Assembly: GCF_031551385.1 (NCBI RefSeq)
Contig: NZ_JAVBNS010000009.1
Location: 1 to 64,000 of the forward strand
DNA from: Anaerosporobacter sp031551385
Lineage (GTDB): Bacteria; Bacillota; Clostridia; Lachnospirales; Lachnospiraceae
Length of the DNA stretch: 64,000 nt
Direction of reading: 5' to 3'
Under the pieces are notes generated by a model. It saw only the letters and a list, made by a program, of their open reading frames with translations. It was not told the DNA's origin and made no database searches. A program made the position numbers and the translations under genes. This document shows, piece by piece, positions 40,743-48,707 of the stretch; within the stretch, counting starts at the first letter, position 1; every line of letters begins with the position of its first letter.

Positions 40743-42241
40743 AGAAAGAATGTGGAAAAAAGAAAAAAAGTTCTCTCAGGTTTTTGCGATATAAGAACCT
40801 GACACTGGAGCTTGCAAGGTATGGATATGAGTTTACACCTAAGAAAGCAATGATTTCCTATGGAATGATTGTGCTTCTTGCAGCTATCTTTGGACTGTTG
40901 TATAAGTTGCAGTTACCTTATATTGCAGCAATCGGAATTATTGGGGTGGTGTTCTCGCCACTGGTTCTGATTCAGACCATGAAGGGGAAGTATCACACGA
41001 CCATGTTTTCTATGGCAAATAATTATATGGAACAGTTCTTGTATTCCTTTAAGAGAAACAAAACCATACTGAATGCATTGACAGAGACGGCAACTATTTT
41101 TGATGAAGGAGAGTTTCATGAAATACTGCTTCAGGCAATCGAACATATTCAGTATGCCACAGACAGTGAAAATCCAGAGGAAGAAGCACTTGCGATGATT
41201 GGAGAGTTCTTTCATTGTGAAAGAGTCGATGCTGTTCATTCCTTTGTAATGGGTGCACAGAGACGTGGTGGTGATGCAGGAGGCAGTATTGCATTGCTTT
41301 CTAAGAATAGAGCCATGTGGGCAGAGCGCATTATCAATCTACAAAAGGAATTTCAAATTGTAAAACGAAATATCATGATTGCATTGGTAGCAACGTTGCT
41401 GATTTGTATTCTTCCTCTTTATCTGTTAGGCGGAGACTTGGATATCAGTGCGATTCCTCTATGCCAGGTATCGGCGGTGGTATTGATTGGTATCTGTATG
41501 CTCATCTATGTAAAGGCAGATAAGAAGTTGTGTAGAAGCTGGATTGAGAAGGAAACGGACAGTTCAGGAATGGAGCGGAAATACCTTCAGGTAAGAGACT
41601 ACGATGAAGCAAAGGAAGCCAAAAGCAGTCAGAAAATGGCGGTCATTCCAGCAATCCTTTTTATCGGTGCATTTGTGTATTTTCAAAATATTGCTGTGCT
41701 GGTAGGTGGGATTGTAGTGGTACTGTTTTTCTTAAATCAGCATAAGGTGGGGCATAATCTTGCCAAGAAAAAGGTAGCAAGGGAGATTGAAAAACAGTTC
41801 CCTAACTGGTTGATGGAGGTAGCATTACTGTTACAGACCGATAACGTGCAGATGGCAATCCGTAAATCCATGGACAGTGCGCCGGAGGTCTTGATTCATG
41901 CACTGGATGAATTGATTTTGGAACTGGAAGATGATCCAAATGCAATTGAACCATATCACAGATTTTTAAAGGATTATCGAAACCCAGATGTGCAGTCAGC
42001 CATGAAAATGCTTTATGCATTATCCAGTGGAAATGCAGGGGATGTCACAAAGCAGGTGGAAGAACTTATAGACCGCAATAATGCCATGATGGATAAGGCT
42101 GAGAAGCTGACTCAAGAAGATAAGATTGCAGGGATGAAGATCTATATTCTGTTACCGTCACTACTTGCTTCTTTTAAGTTGATGGTGGATATGGCACTGC
42201 TTTTGGTGGTATTCCTTCAGAACCTGACGTTTGGAATGTAG
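40739..42241 (+). CDS. TadB/TadC-like pilus assembly membrane protein
   Basis: The 500-residue protein has hydrophobic helices near residues 40-58, 62-80, 215-235, 242-258, 300-335 and 470-492, with two cytoplasmic helical domains, the layout of type II secretion F-domain proteins. The first includes FLYSFKRNKTILNALTETAT and the second EVALLLQTDNVQMAIRKSMD. It could be a fusion of TadB- and TadC-like halves. Its TTG start at 40739 overlaps the ATPase stop codon. Confidence 0.75.
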   Translation: MKKECGKKKKSSLRFLRYKNLTLELARYGYEFTPKKAMISYGMIVLLAAIFGLLYKLQLPYIAAIGIIGVVFSPLVLIQTMKGKYHTTMFSMANNYMEQFLYSFKRNKTILNALTETATIFDEGEFHEILLQAIEHIQYATDSENPEEEALAMIGEFFHCERVDAVHSFVMGAQRRGGDAGGSIALLSKNRAMWAERIINLQKEFQIVKRNIMIALVATLLICILPLYLLGGDLDISAIPLCQVSAVVLIGICMLIYVKADKKLCRSWIEKETDSSGMERKYLQVRDYDEAKEAKSSQKMAVIPAILFIGAFVYFQNIAVLVGGIVVVLFFLNQHKVGHNLAKKKVAREIEKQFPNWLMEVALLLQTDNVQMAIRKSMDSAPEVLIHALDELILELEDDPNAIEPYHRFLKDYRNPDVQSAMKMLYALSSGNAGDVTKQVEELIDRNNAMMDKAEKLTQEDKIAGMKIYILLPSLLASFKLMVDMALLLVVFLQNLTFGM

Positions 42242-42252
42242 GAGGGAAAAGA

Positions 42253-42594
42253 ATGAGCACAACAATTAAGACCTATGTGGGAATTTTTATCCTTCTGTTA
42301 TCCGTATTTACGATGGCTGGAGTTATGACAGCCTGTATAGACGCAAACAATGCGAGGGATTTTCATGCTTCTGTAGTTGCAGAAATCGAGGATTCTAACT
42401 TTGCACCAAGTGTGATCACTGCATGTAAGACGCAGGCAGTAAATGCAGGCTATGAGCTTTTGATTGACGAGAGCAGTATTGTAAAAGACGAAGATGGAAA
42501 ACCAACTTTGATGGAAGTGATTCTGAAATACAACTATCATGTGGACTTCTTAGGAGTCATCAGCACCCAGCAGATTCGGGCATTTGCAAGATAG
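42253..42594 (+). CDS. TadE-like minor pilin or pseudopilin
   Basis: A 113-residue protein with an N-terminal hydrophobic segment (YVGIFILLLSVFTMAGVMTA, residues about 8-27) and a small extracytoplasmic domain containing two close cysteines only in the first part. This is the layout of TadE/TadF-type minor pilins, and it sits in a Tad-like locus. GGAGGGAAAAGA precedes the ATG. The family call is by context. Confidence 0.55.
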   Translation: MSTTIKTYVGIFILLLSVFTMAGVMTACIDANNARDFHASVVAEIEDSNFAPSVITACKTQAVNAGYELLIDESSIVKDEDGKPTLMEVILKYNYHVDFLGVISTQQIRAFAR

Positions 42595-42603
42595 GAGGAT
42601 TTT

Positions 42604-42708
42604 ATGAAGTTGATTATAGAACAATTTGGAAGTGGGATTATTTATGCCATTGCAGGAAGTGGAATGGCAGCCATACTGATTGGCTTTTTAAGAGTGATCA
42701 GCAGTTGA
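42604..42708 (+). CDS. 34-residue membrane peptide with pilin-like N-terminus
   Basis: The product MKLIIEQFGSGIIYAIAGSG onward is a single hydrophobic helix. Its start matches the pilin-like signature (MK-x(5)-F/Y-G, then an Ile-rich stretch) shared with 39227, 39453, 42719 and 42872. It begins after TAGGAGGATTTT. Probably a minor pilus component; the function is inferred from signature and position. Confidence 0.55.
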   Translation: MKLIIEQFGSGIIYAIAGSGMAAILIGFLRVISS

Positions 42709-42718
42709 GGAGGATTAA

Positions 42719-42871
42719 ATGAAGGAGATTTTTGAAGAGTATGGAGAGTTTATCATTGAAGCAGTCAGTGGAGGACTCTTTCTTGGAATACTGGCATATT
42801 TCTTTCTCGGTACGCCTATGACAACGCTGATTCATCTTTTCATTACCAGTGTGTTAGGAGGTGGTGCTTAG
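42719..42871 (+). CDS. 50-residue membrane protein with pilin-like N-terminus
   Basis: MKEIFEEYGEFIIEAVSGGL leads into a hydrophobic helix (FLGILAYFFLG) and a second short one. The first nine residues are nearly the same as those of the pilin-like genes at 39227 and 39453. TGAGGAGGATTAA precedes the ATG, and it abuts the next gene with no gap. Likely another pilus or assembly component. Confidence 0.55.
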   Translation: MKEIFEEYGEFIIEAVSGGLFLGILAYFFLGTPMTTLIHLFITSVLGGGA

Positions 42872-43414
42872 ATGAAAGAGATATTCCATGAGTTTGGAAC
42901 GGCAATCATTGCTATAGTAACTGCTGTCTTGATACTTGGAGTTTTAGTTGGAATCTCGATATCAGGCAAAACAGGAATATTAAAGATTGCAGGAGTGTCA
43001 GTAGAAAAAGAAGAAACAGATTATGCTTCTTATTATGACTTTGATTCCGTAGTTACTTGGCATAACAGGACGAAGCCGGTTGCAGCATACACAGCTTCTT
43101 ATGGTAGGTTCTTTGCTTTGGATAGTACCAGTTTTCTTTCCAAGTATTATGCCAAGGATATGGAAGGAACGATTTATCCGATGGATAAGGTAATCCTTGC
43201 AAAGTTGTTTACAAATACCATGTTTGGTAAAGTGTTAGATATCAGAAGAGCCGATGGAACAAGTGTTATGAGTTCCTATTCCGCTACGGATGGGAGCATC
43301 TGCTTTCCAAGTGCAGGCGTGTATGTGGTCTATTTCCAGATCAGGGACAGAGAAAATCTGACCAGTGTCTGGAAGATACCGATTGCAGTGGATGAGAGGA
43401 GGAGCTTGGGATGA
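42872..43414 (+). CDS. Pilin-like protein with extracellular domain
   Basis: The 180-residue protein starts MKEIFHEFGTAIIAIVTAVL, again the shared signature, then has one transmembrane helix and an extracytoplasmic domain of about 140 residues rich in beta-strand-like segments. It could be a tip or minor pilin displaying the domain. The start directly follows the previous stop; its stop overlaps the next ATG (ATGA). Confidence 0.6.
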   Translation: MKEIFHEFGTAIIAIVTAVLILGVLVGISISGKTGILKIAGVSVEKEETDYASYYDFDSVVTWHNRTKPVAAYTASYGRFFALDSTSFLSKYYAKDMEGTIYPMDKVILAKLFTNTMFGKVLDIRRADGTSVMSSYSATDGSICFPSAGVYVVYFQIRDRENLTSVWKIPIAVDERRSLG

Positions 43415-43800
43415 AGAATGTGTTTTTAGGCTTTGGAATTACCATCTGTGCGATTATTTCGATTGTCATTGTAATGACCCTGTGTGGAACGAATATGAGA
43501 CAGAACGAGCTAAATCGTGCAGTAGACAGTGCTTTACAGGATACCGTGGAGAACCAGTTTGATAGTAAGACCTATTCCGTGAGCAGTAATGATGAATTTG
43601 TAGCAGATTTTATGGAAGCCTTATTGGTGCAGATCAATTCTGAATGTTCCATAATAGTAAATGTATTGGATGTGGACTATCAGAAGGGTCTCTTATCCGT
43701 AGAAATCATAGAGAAATATAAACATCCAATTGGAACAGAAGGTCAGGTGTCTGTAAAGAGAACCGTGATTATGGAACAGTATACAGTTACAGTTAGTTAG
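43411..43800 (+). CDS. Minor pilin-like membrane protein
   Basis: A 129-residue protein with an N-terminal helix (ICAIISIVIVMTLCG, about 12-26) preceded by MKNVFLGFG, a weaker version of the locus signature, and a short extracytoplasmic domain. The ATGA overlap with the previous gene indicates coupled translation. Size and layout suit TadE/TadF-like minor pilins. Confidence 0.55.
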   Translation: MKNVFLGFGITICAIISIVIVMTLCGTNMRQNELNRAVDSALQDTVENQFDSKTYSVSSNDEFVADFMEALLVQINSECSIIVNVLDVDYQKGLLSVEIIEKYKHPIGTEGQVSVKRTVIMEQYTVTVS

Positions 43801-43810
43801 GAGGCGCAAG

Positions 43811-44608
43811 ATGAAAGAGAAGATGAAGAGATTTTTAAGAAAGCATTGGAAGTCAATGGTAGGTGTTTTAGCTATAATAGTGTTAGTTGCAGGAGTATTG
43901 ATTGTTTCTAATTTGGAGTCAAAGCAGAATATGCTACAAATTTCCTCTGAAACTGAAGGCAATAGAATTACAAGTGAGGAAGAAGTGAAACCGACAGAAG
44001 CTCCTTTAGTAGAAGAAACGCCTCAAGTAGAAGATACAAAAGAACCGACAAAGGAATCTGCGGAAAGCACAAAAAAGAATACTAGCGTTACCGCAACACC
44101 AACGGTGGAAGCCAAGAATTCAGAAACAGAAAAGTCCACTGTAACGAAGAAAGCAGAGACGAAATCAGAGGAAGAAACCACATCAGCAGTGAAACCAACA
44201 GAAAAACCATCTACTCAGTCCGAACCAACTACGACGGTTGCACCGACGTCAGAAACAAAGTATGTTCCAATATCAGAAGGTTGGAAAGCGGAAGCATCTG
44301 CAAAGGGAGATATTACTTCTGCGCAGAAGGCAGATATTGATTCCATGATTCAGATTTGGAAATCAGGTGCTTTATCGGATACAGAGCTGAAGGATAAAAT
44401 CATCAGTTATCTGGAGGAGCAAAAGATAGACTATATGGAAGTCAGTGTTACCAGTAAAGGATATGCACTATTTGATGAGGTTCCTGAAATTGATTTGAGA
44501 GACGGTGGAAATCTGTATTCCTATGTAGGCACCTATAGTACGGGAAAGCAGAATCCAGATGGAACCAACAAGACCGTATGCTATAACTGGTCGGCATTTG
44601 TATTTTAG
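43811..44608 (+). CDS. Membrane-anchored protein with Thr/Glu-rich stalk
   Basis: The 265-residue protein has a basic start (MKEKMKRFLRKHWK), one transmembrane helix (about 17-36), a stalk of about 100 residues rich in Thr, Glu and Lys (for example KPTEKPSTQSEPTTTVAPTS), and a C-terminal folded domain (about 155-265). This is the layout of a cell-wall-spanning surface protein: an anchor, a wall-crossing stalk and an exposed domain. It closes the run of pilus-locus genes. No sorting motif is visible. Confidence 0.55.
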   Translation: MKEKMKRFLRKHWKSMVGVLAIIVLVAGVLIVSNLESKQNMLQISSETEGNRITSEEEVKPTEAPLVEETPQVEDTKEPTKESAESTKKNTSVTATPTVEAKNSETEKSTVTKKAETKSEEETTSAVKPTEKPSTQSEPTTTVAPTSETKYVPISEGWKAEASAKGDITSAQKADIDSMIQIWKSGALSDTELKDKIISYLEEQKIDYMEVSVTSKGYALFDEVPEIDLRDGGNLYSYVGTYSTGKQNPDGTNKTVCYNWSAFVF

Positions 44609-44626
44609 AGGAAGGAAGAATTGAAT

Positions 44627-46705
44627 ATGAAGAAATCATGGAAAACAGGCTTACTCAGTCTGTTTTTCTTATTGTCCGTAATTGGATTTACAGCTCTTGC
44701 ACCTCCACAGGAGGCGCATGCAGCTACCTTTGATAACGCAGTTACCTTTTATAATACGTATGGGTCACAGATTGTTTTTAAAGATGGATACTTTTACTTT
44801 GCGACAATGGGAAAACAGGCAAGTGCCAGTGTAAATACGACCCATTGGGGGACGGTAGGCTATCGGATGAAAGTGACAACGAGTTCACAGACCGCTTATA
44901 TTTATTTTAATCTAAGTGGATATACCGTGGAGACAGTTGACTCGGTAGCCAGTGGTGGCTATATTTATGAGCTAAGCCGTATTAACTTAAGTTATGTAAA
45001 ATCCAAGCTGGCACAGACAAACCGAACAGCATACAACGAATTTATTATCAATGGTGGTTATATCGTGGTAGATAGCTGTATGATTACAATCAAGATTGAT
45101 AAGTATGGAAATCGTACCAATAGTGGTTCCATGGATGATTATGGGAATTTTTATGGTAGTGTTTATACTGACTATAATGGCATTGCAAATGCAGCTCCTT
45201 GGAGTAATCCAAGCTCTTTGCACAATTATTTTAATAAGACAATCAATTATGTAACGCAGCTAAAATCAAGACAAGTTGTATATGTCAGGTATCAGCAGGC
45301 AGATGGTGGTTATGGCAGTTATAGTGCTGTCATCAACAAAGATTATGTATATGGAGAAACAGTCTTTTGGTCAAGAGATGCTGACTCTTGCTATAATGCT
45401 GCAAGTATTTCCTATACAGCAAAGCAGGCGAAGACTTCATATGTATCGGTTACCCGTAAGCAATATGTGCAGAATGTCTATGTGAAATATCAGGATGCAA
45501 ACGGGAATTACAGTGGTGACTGGGCACTTGCCAAAAGTCAGAACCTGTATTATGGGGCAAGCTTTGAATGGTCTTATTCCGGAGATGCCTGCTACAATGC
45601 TGCAAGTGTTAGTAAATATACGGTTACTGGAGCAAAGAATCATTATATCTATATTTCAAGAAAGAAATATTCAGTAAGTGCCAGTGCAGGGATAGGAATC
45701 AGTAGTGTTTCGGGCAGTGGAAGTTATTATTATGGAGCTAATTGCATAGTAGATGCGGTAGTGAAAACCGGATACACATGGAAGAACTGGACAGGAACCT
45801 ATACTTCTACCAGTAAAAATTATACTTTTTTGGTAACTGGAAATGTTGCTTTGACAGCAAATGCAGAGGCGAATACCTATTATATTGTGTTTCATCCGAA
45901 TGGTGGTAGTGGGACGATGACTACTTTAACCTGCAAGTATGATCAGAACTATACCTTGCCGGCAATGAGTTTTGCTTATCCATCCCATCCATGTAAGTAT
46001 CTTGGATGGAATACGGATGCCAATGCTTATTATGCGACCTATGCTGAAAAACAGCAGATTCGTAATCTTACCAGTATGAATGGATACACGTTTCACTTTT
46101 ATGCAATCTGGGACTATGCACCTGATCTGACTTGCACGGACAGATATTTTACCTTGTATGAAGCGCAGACAGGAGTGATTACCGAGGCGGAACTTCTTCG
46201 AACGGTAACATCAACAGACAGGGAAGATCGAACAACTACGATTAGGGTTAAAAATTATTCTACAAATACTTTTACAGGCTTAACAGGGTCTGTTGTGATT
46301 ACGATAACGTATATCACAACAGACAGTAGAAATAATATAACGGAAAAGCAGGCAAAGGTAACGATTGTAGATACAGAAGCAACAAAAGAAGGTCCAATGG
46401 ACTTTGATGGAAAGAAGCAGTATGCAAGATTTATAGCGGCAGATTATTATCAGAAAGATTATGCCTCGGGAGGATTGGAGGCAACATCAAAGTGGAGAAG
46501 TGAAGTTACCTATCGGAATACTTTAGCAGCGGCAATGAGCAATATGAAAGTGGAAGATGGAAACTGGTCACATGTAGTAAAGAGTTATGAATTTTCAAAA
46601 GATGAAATTAATCAGGTGAAGCAATATGTGAAAGATAATGGAATGGGCAATTCAGAAAGCAGAAATGCTTTATTAAGATTAATTTCTCAGATTTTTAATG
46701 ACTAA
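44627..46705 (+). CDS. Large secreted protein with repeats (putative adhesin)
   Basis: The 692-residue protein has a clear signal peptide (basic start, hydrophobic core, cleavage near PPQEAHA-ATF, about residue 33). Two related segments of about 60 residues, one with VVYVRYQQADGGYGSYSAV and one with NVYVKYQDANGNYSGDWALA, each end in CYNAAS (about residues 215-340). Then an InlB/Flg_new-like repeat YYIVFHPNGGSGTM lies near 422. There is no wall-sorting motif. It probably acts at the cell surface, perhaps in mating contact. The ATG at 44627 is better placed than the TTG at 44621. Confidence 0.65.
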   Translation: MKKSWKTGLLSLFFLLSVIGFTALAPPQEAHAATFDNAVTFYNTYGSQIVFKDGYFYFATMGKQASASVNTTHWGTVGYRMKVTTSSQTAYIYFNLSGYTVETVDSVASGGYIYELSRINLSYVKSKLAQTNRTAYNEFIINGGYIVVDSCMITIKIDKYGNRTNSGSMDDYGNFYGSVYTDYNGIANAAPWSNPSSLHNYFNKTINYVTQLKSRQVVYVRYQQADGGYGSYSAVINKDYVYGETVFWSRDADSCYNAASISYTAKQAKTSYVSVTRKQYVQNVYVKYQDANGNYSGDWALAKSQNLYYGASFEWSYSGDACYNAASVSKYTVTGAKNHYIYISRKKYSVSASAGIGISSVSGSGSYYYGANCIVDAVVKTGYTWKNWTGTYTSTSKNYTFLVTGNVALTANAEANTYYIVFHPNGGSGTMTTLTCKYDQNYTLPAMSFAYPSHPCKYLGWNTDANAYYATYAEKQQIRNLTSMNGYTFHFYAIWDYAPDLTCTDRYFTLYEAQTGVITEAELLRTVTSTDREDRTTTIRVKNYSTNTFTGLTGSVVITITYITTDSRNNITEKQAKVTIVDTEATKEGPMDFDGKKQYARFIAADYYQKDYASGGLEATSKWRSEVTYRNTLAAAMSNMKVEDGNWSHVVKSYEFSKDEINQVKQYVKDNGMGNSESRNALLRLISQIFND

Positions 46706-46745
46706 AAAGGCACCTATAATTTAATAACACGAAATGTAACTTAGG

Positions 46746-46782
46746 AGATATGAGCCAAAAACCCATATCTTCTTATTTTTTT
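46746..46782 (+). terminator. Probable terminator after the secreted-protein gene
   Basis: AGATATG (46746-46752) pairs with CATATCT (46764-46770), followed by TCTTATTTTTTT. It would separate the pilus/surface module from the following gene. Confidence 0.5.
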
Positions 46783-46800
46783 GCCCAGAAGGAGGTCGCA

Positions 46801-47022
46801 ATGTTGAATAAAGTAAAAGTGAGCACCATTCCGTTAAAGAACGGAGAATGTGCAGTAGAGATTGTAATTACCATCGGAACGGAACAGCCAAAGAAAGTAA
46901 AGCAGGAGTCGACAATTTATGCAGAAACACTTGAAGCACTGGCAGAAACGTGGATGGACAAGGATCAAAGTAACCATGACAACGATGAGGATGAAGGATT
47001 CCTCTATGACAATTTAGATTAA
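46801..47022 (+). CDS. 73-residue acidic protein of unknown function
   Basis: The ATG at 46801 follows GAAGGAGGTCGCA. The product begins MLNKVKVSTIPLKNGECAVE and ends in a strongly acidic tail (DNDEDEGFLYDNLD). No family is recognised; no membrane segment. It is 13 bp upstream of the DUF5688-like gene and probably co-transcribed. Confidence 0.6.
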   Translation: MLNKVKVSTIPLKNGECAVEIVITIGTEQPKKVKQESTIYAETLEALAETWMDKDQSNHDNDEDEGFLYDNLD

Positions 47023-47035
47023 GGAGAAGGATTAT

Positions 47036-48031
47036 ATGATGAATTATGAGATTTTTAAGGAAGTAGTAGCAGAGAAATTTATGGATTATTTACCAGCACA
47101 GTATCAGGGGATGAAGATTGATGTTCATCCAGTTGAAAAGGTAAATGTGACAATGGACGCAATTAATTTATTAGGGGATGGGGCAGGAATATCTCCTACA
47201 ATTTATATCAATGATATGTATGATCACTATAAAACCACCGAGGATTTACAGGAAGTATTTCAGTCTGCGGCAGAGAGAATGGAACGTGCAATGAAAGAAG
47301 CTCCTGAGATTATTCCTTCGCTTGATATGCAAGAGGCAAAGGACAATATTGTTTTTCAGCTCATTAATACAGAGCAGAATAGGGATATGCTCTTAGATAC
47401 ACCAAATAGAAAGTTCCAGGATTTATCAGTGATCTACAGATGGGTAGTAAAATCTGACATGGATGGCATTCAGAGTACGGTGGTTCGAAATGCATTAGCG
47501 GAAAGATTGGGATTTACAGAAGAGCAGATGTTTAAGCTTGCGGTAGAGAATACCAGAAGAATGTTCCCGCCAACCGTAAAAAGTATGAACGATGTAATTA
47601 GAGATATGTTTATGAAGGATGGTATGCCAGCTGAAATTGCAGATATGATGATTGGGGAAATGCCACCAGAACAGACCATGTGGGTCATTAGCAATGACAG
47701 AGGTATCAATGGTGCAATTTCTATGCTTTATGAAGATCAGCTTCACAAACTTGCAGAGCAGTTAGAAACAGACCTCTATATTATGCCCTCATCTGTGCAC
47801 GAAGTAATTGCAGTGTCTTCATCAATGGGAGATCCAAATGAATTGGCACAGATGGTAGCTGAAATCAATATGGATCAGGTGTCAATAGATGAGAGATTAT
47901 CAAATCAGGTATATCACTATGATAAAGATTTAAGAAAACTGTCGCTTGCTACAGATACTCCTAACAAGCGTTTGGATGGAATTGTGGCTGAACCAAAGTT
48001 AATTTATGACACAAAAGAACAGTCCAGATAG
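47036..48031 (+). CDS. DUF5688-like cytosolic protein
   Basis: The 331-residue protein, beginning MMNYEIFKEVVAEKFMDYLP, matches my memory of the DUF5688 family, which is common in Lachnospiraceae conjugative elements and often found in several copies per element. It contains a conserved GISPTIYINDMYDHYKTTED region (about 51-70). No catalytic residues are evident and the function is unknown. Start codons at 47036 and 47039 are equally possible after AAGGAGAAGG. Confidence 0.7.
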   Translation: MMNYEIFKEVVAEKFMDYLPAQYQGMKIDVHPVEKVNVTMDAINLLGDGAGISPTIYINDMYDHYKTTEDLQEVFQSAAERMERAMKEAPEIIPSLDMQEAKDNIVFQLINTEQNRDMLLDTPNRKFQDLSVIYRWVVKSDMDGIQSTVVRNALAERLGFTEEQMFKLAVENTRRMFPPTVKSMNDVIRDMFMKDGMPAEIADMMIGEMPPEQTMWVISNDRGINGAISMLYEDQLHKLAEQLETDLYIMPSSVHEVIAVSSSMGDPNELAQMVAEINMDQVSIDERLSNQVYHYDKDLRKLSLATDTPNKRLDGIVAEPKLIYDTKEQSR

Positions 48032-48040
48032 GAGGTAGCT

Positions 48041-48196
48041 ATGAAACAGGAGATTACAATGAAAGAATTGGTGGCTCTTGTAAATAGCAGAGATGGTGAA
48101 TTCAGAATTGACATAGAGTTTGGGAAGGAGCATGAAGAAGGTGGAAAAGAGCAACAAGAAATCAACGATTCCATTAACAAATCCTTTCGAGCTTGA
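48041..48196 (+). CDS. 51-residue protein overlapping the radC-like gene
   Basis: The ATG at 48041 follows AGGAGGTAGCT with good spacing. It begins MKQEITMKELVALVNSRDGE, is acidic, and overlaps the next gene by 65 bp in another frame. Ribosome binding site and position argue that it is real; the function is unknown. The N-terminal region looks helical. Confidence 0.5.
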   Translation: MKQEITMKELVALVNSRDGEFRIDIEFGKEHEEGGKEQQEINDSINKSFRA

Positions 48197-48707
48197 AGTG
48201 GTTTCTATTCGGCTTGTAAAAGATGCTCCGATATGTTCGGGGCATCCAATAACAAAGCCAGAGGATGCTGTAGAACTGGTTGGAAAATATCTCTGTGAAA
48301 TGGATCGAGAAGTCCTATGCGTCATTAATTTGAAAACAGATGGCACACCAATTAATTGTAATATTGTAAGTATTGGAGCAATAGATGAAACAGTGGCACA
48401 TCCAAGAGAAATATTTAAGAGTAGCATACTTTGTAACGCCTCGAGAATTATGCTCGTCCACAACCATCCCAGTTCTAATCTTGAACCTTCAAAGGCAGAT
48501 GTAAGGCTTACTGACAGGATGATAAAGGTTGGAGATTTAATGGGGATACCATTAATTGATCATATTATTGTTGGTGGAAATAATAGTAAGTATTTTAGCC
48601 TTAGAGCAAGAGAAATGTTAAAAAGTCCGGATATTCTATTACAGAGTAATTACAGACAACTTGACTTTGAATCACAACTGGTTGCAGAAAAAGGAAAGAG
48701 TAGGTGA
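48132..48707 (+). CDS. radC: RadC/JAB-domain protein (DUF2466 type)
   Basis: The 191-residue protein has the metal-binding JAMM motif HNHPSSNLEPSKAD (H110, H112 and D123). RadC family proteins are common on integrative elements and plasmids; the original RadC repair role is not established, so its job here is unknown. The ATG at 48132 follows GGGAAGGAGC and lies inside the preceding small gene. The stop overlaps the next GTG (GTGA). Confidence 0.85.
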   Translation: MKKVEKSNKKSTIPLTNPFELEVVSIRLVKDAPICSGHPITKPEDAVELVGKYLCEMDREVLCVINLKTDGTPINCNIVSIGAIDETVAHPREIFKSSILCNASRIMLVHNHPSSNLEPSKADVRLTDRMIKVGDLMGIPLIDHIIVGGNNSKYFSLRAREMLKSPDILLQSNYRQLDFESQLVAEKGKSR

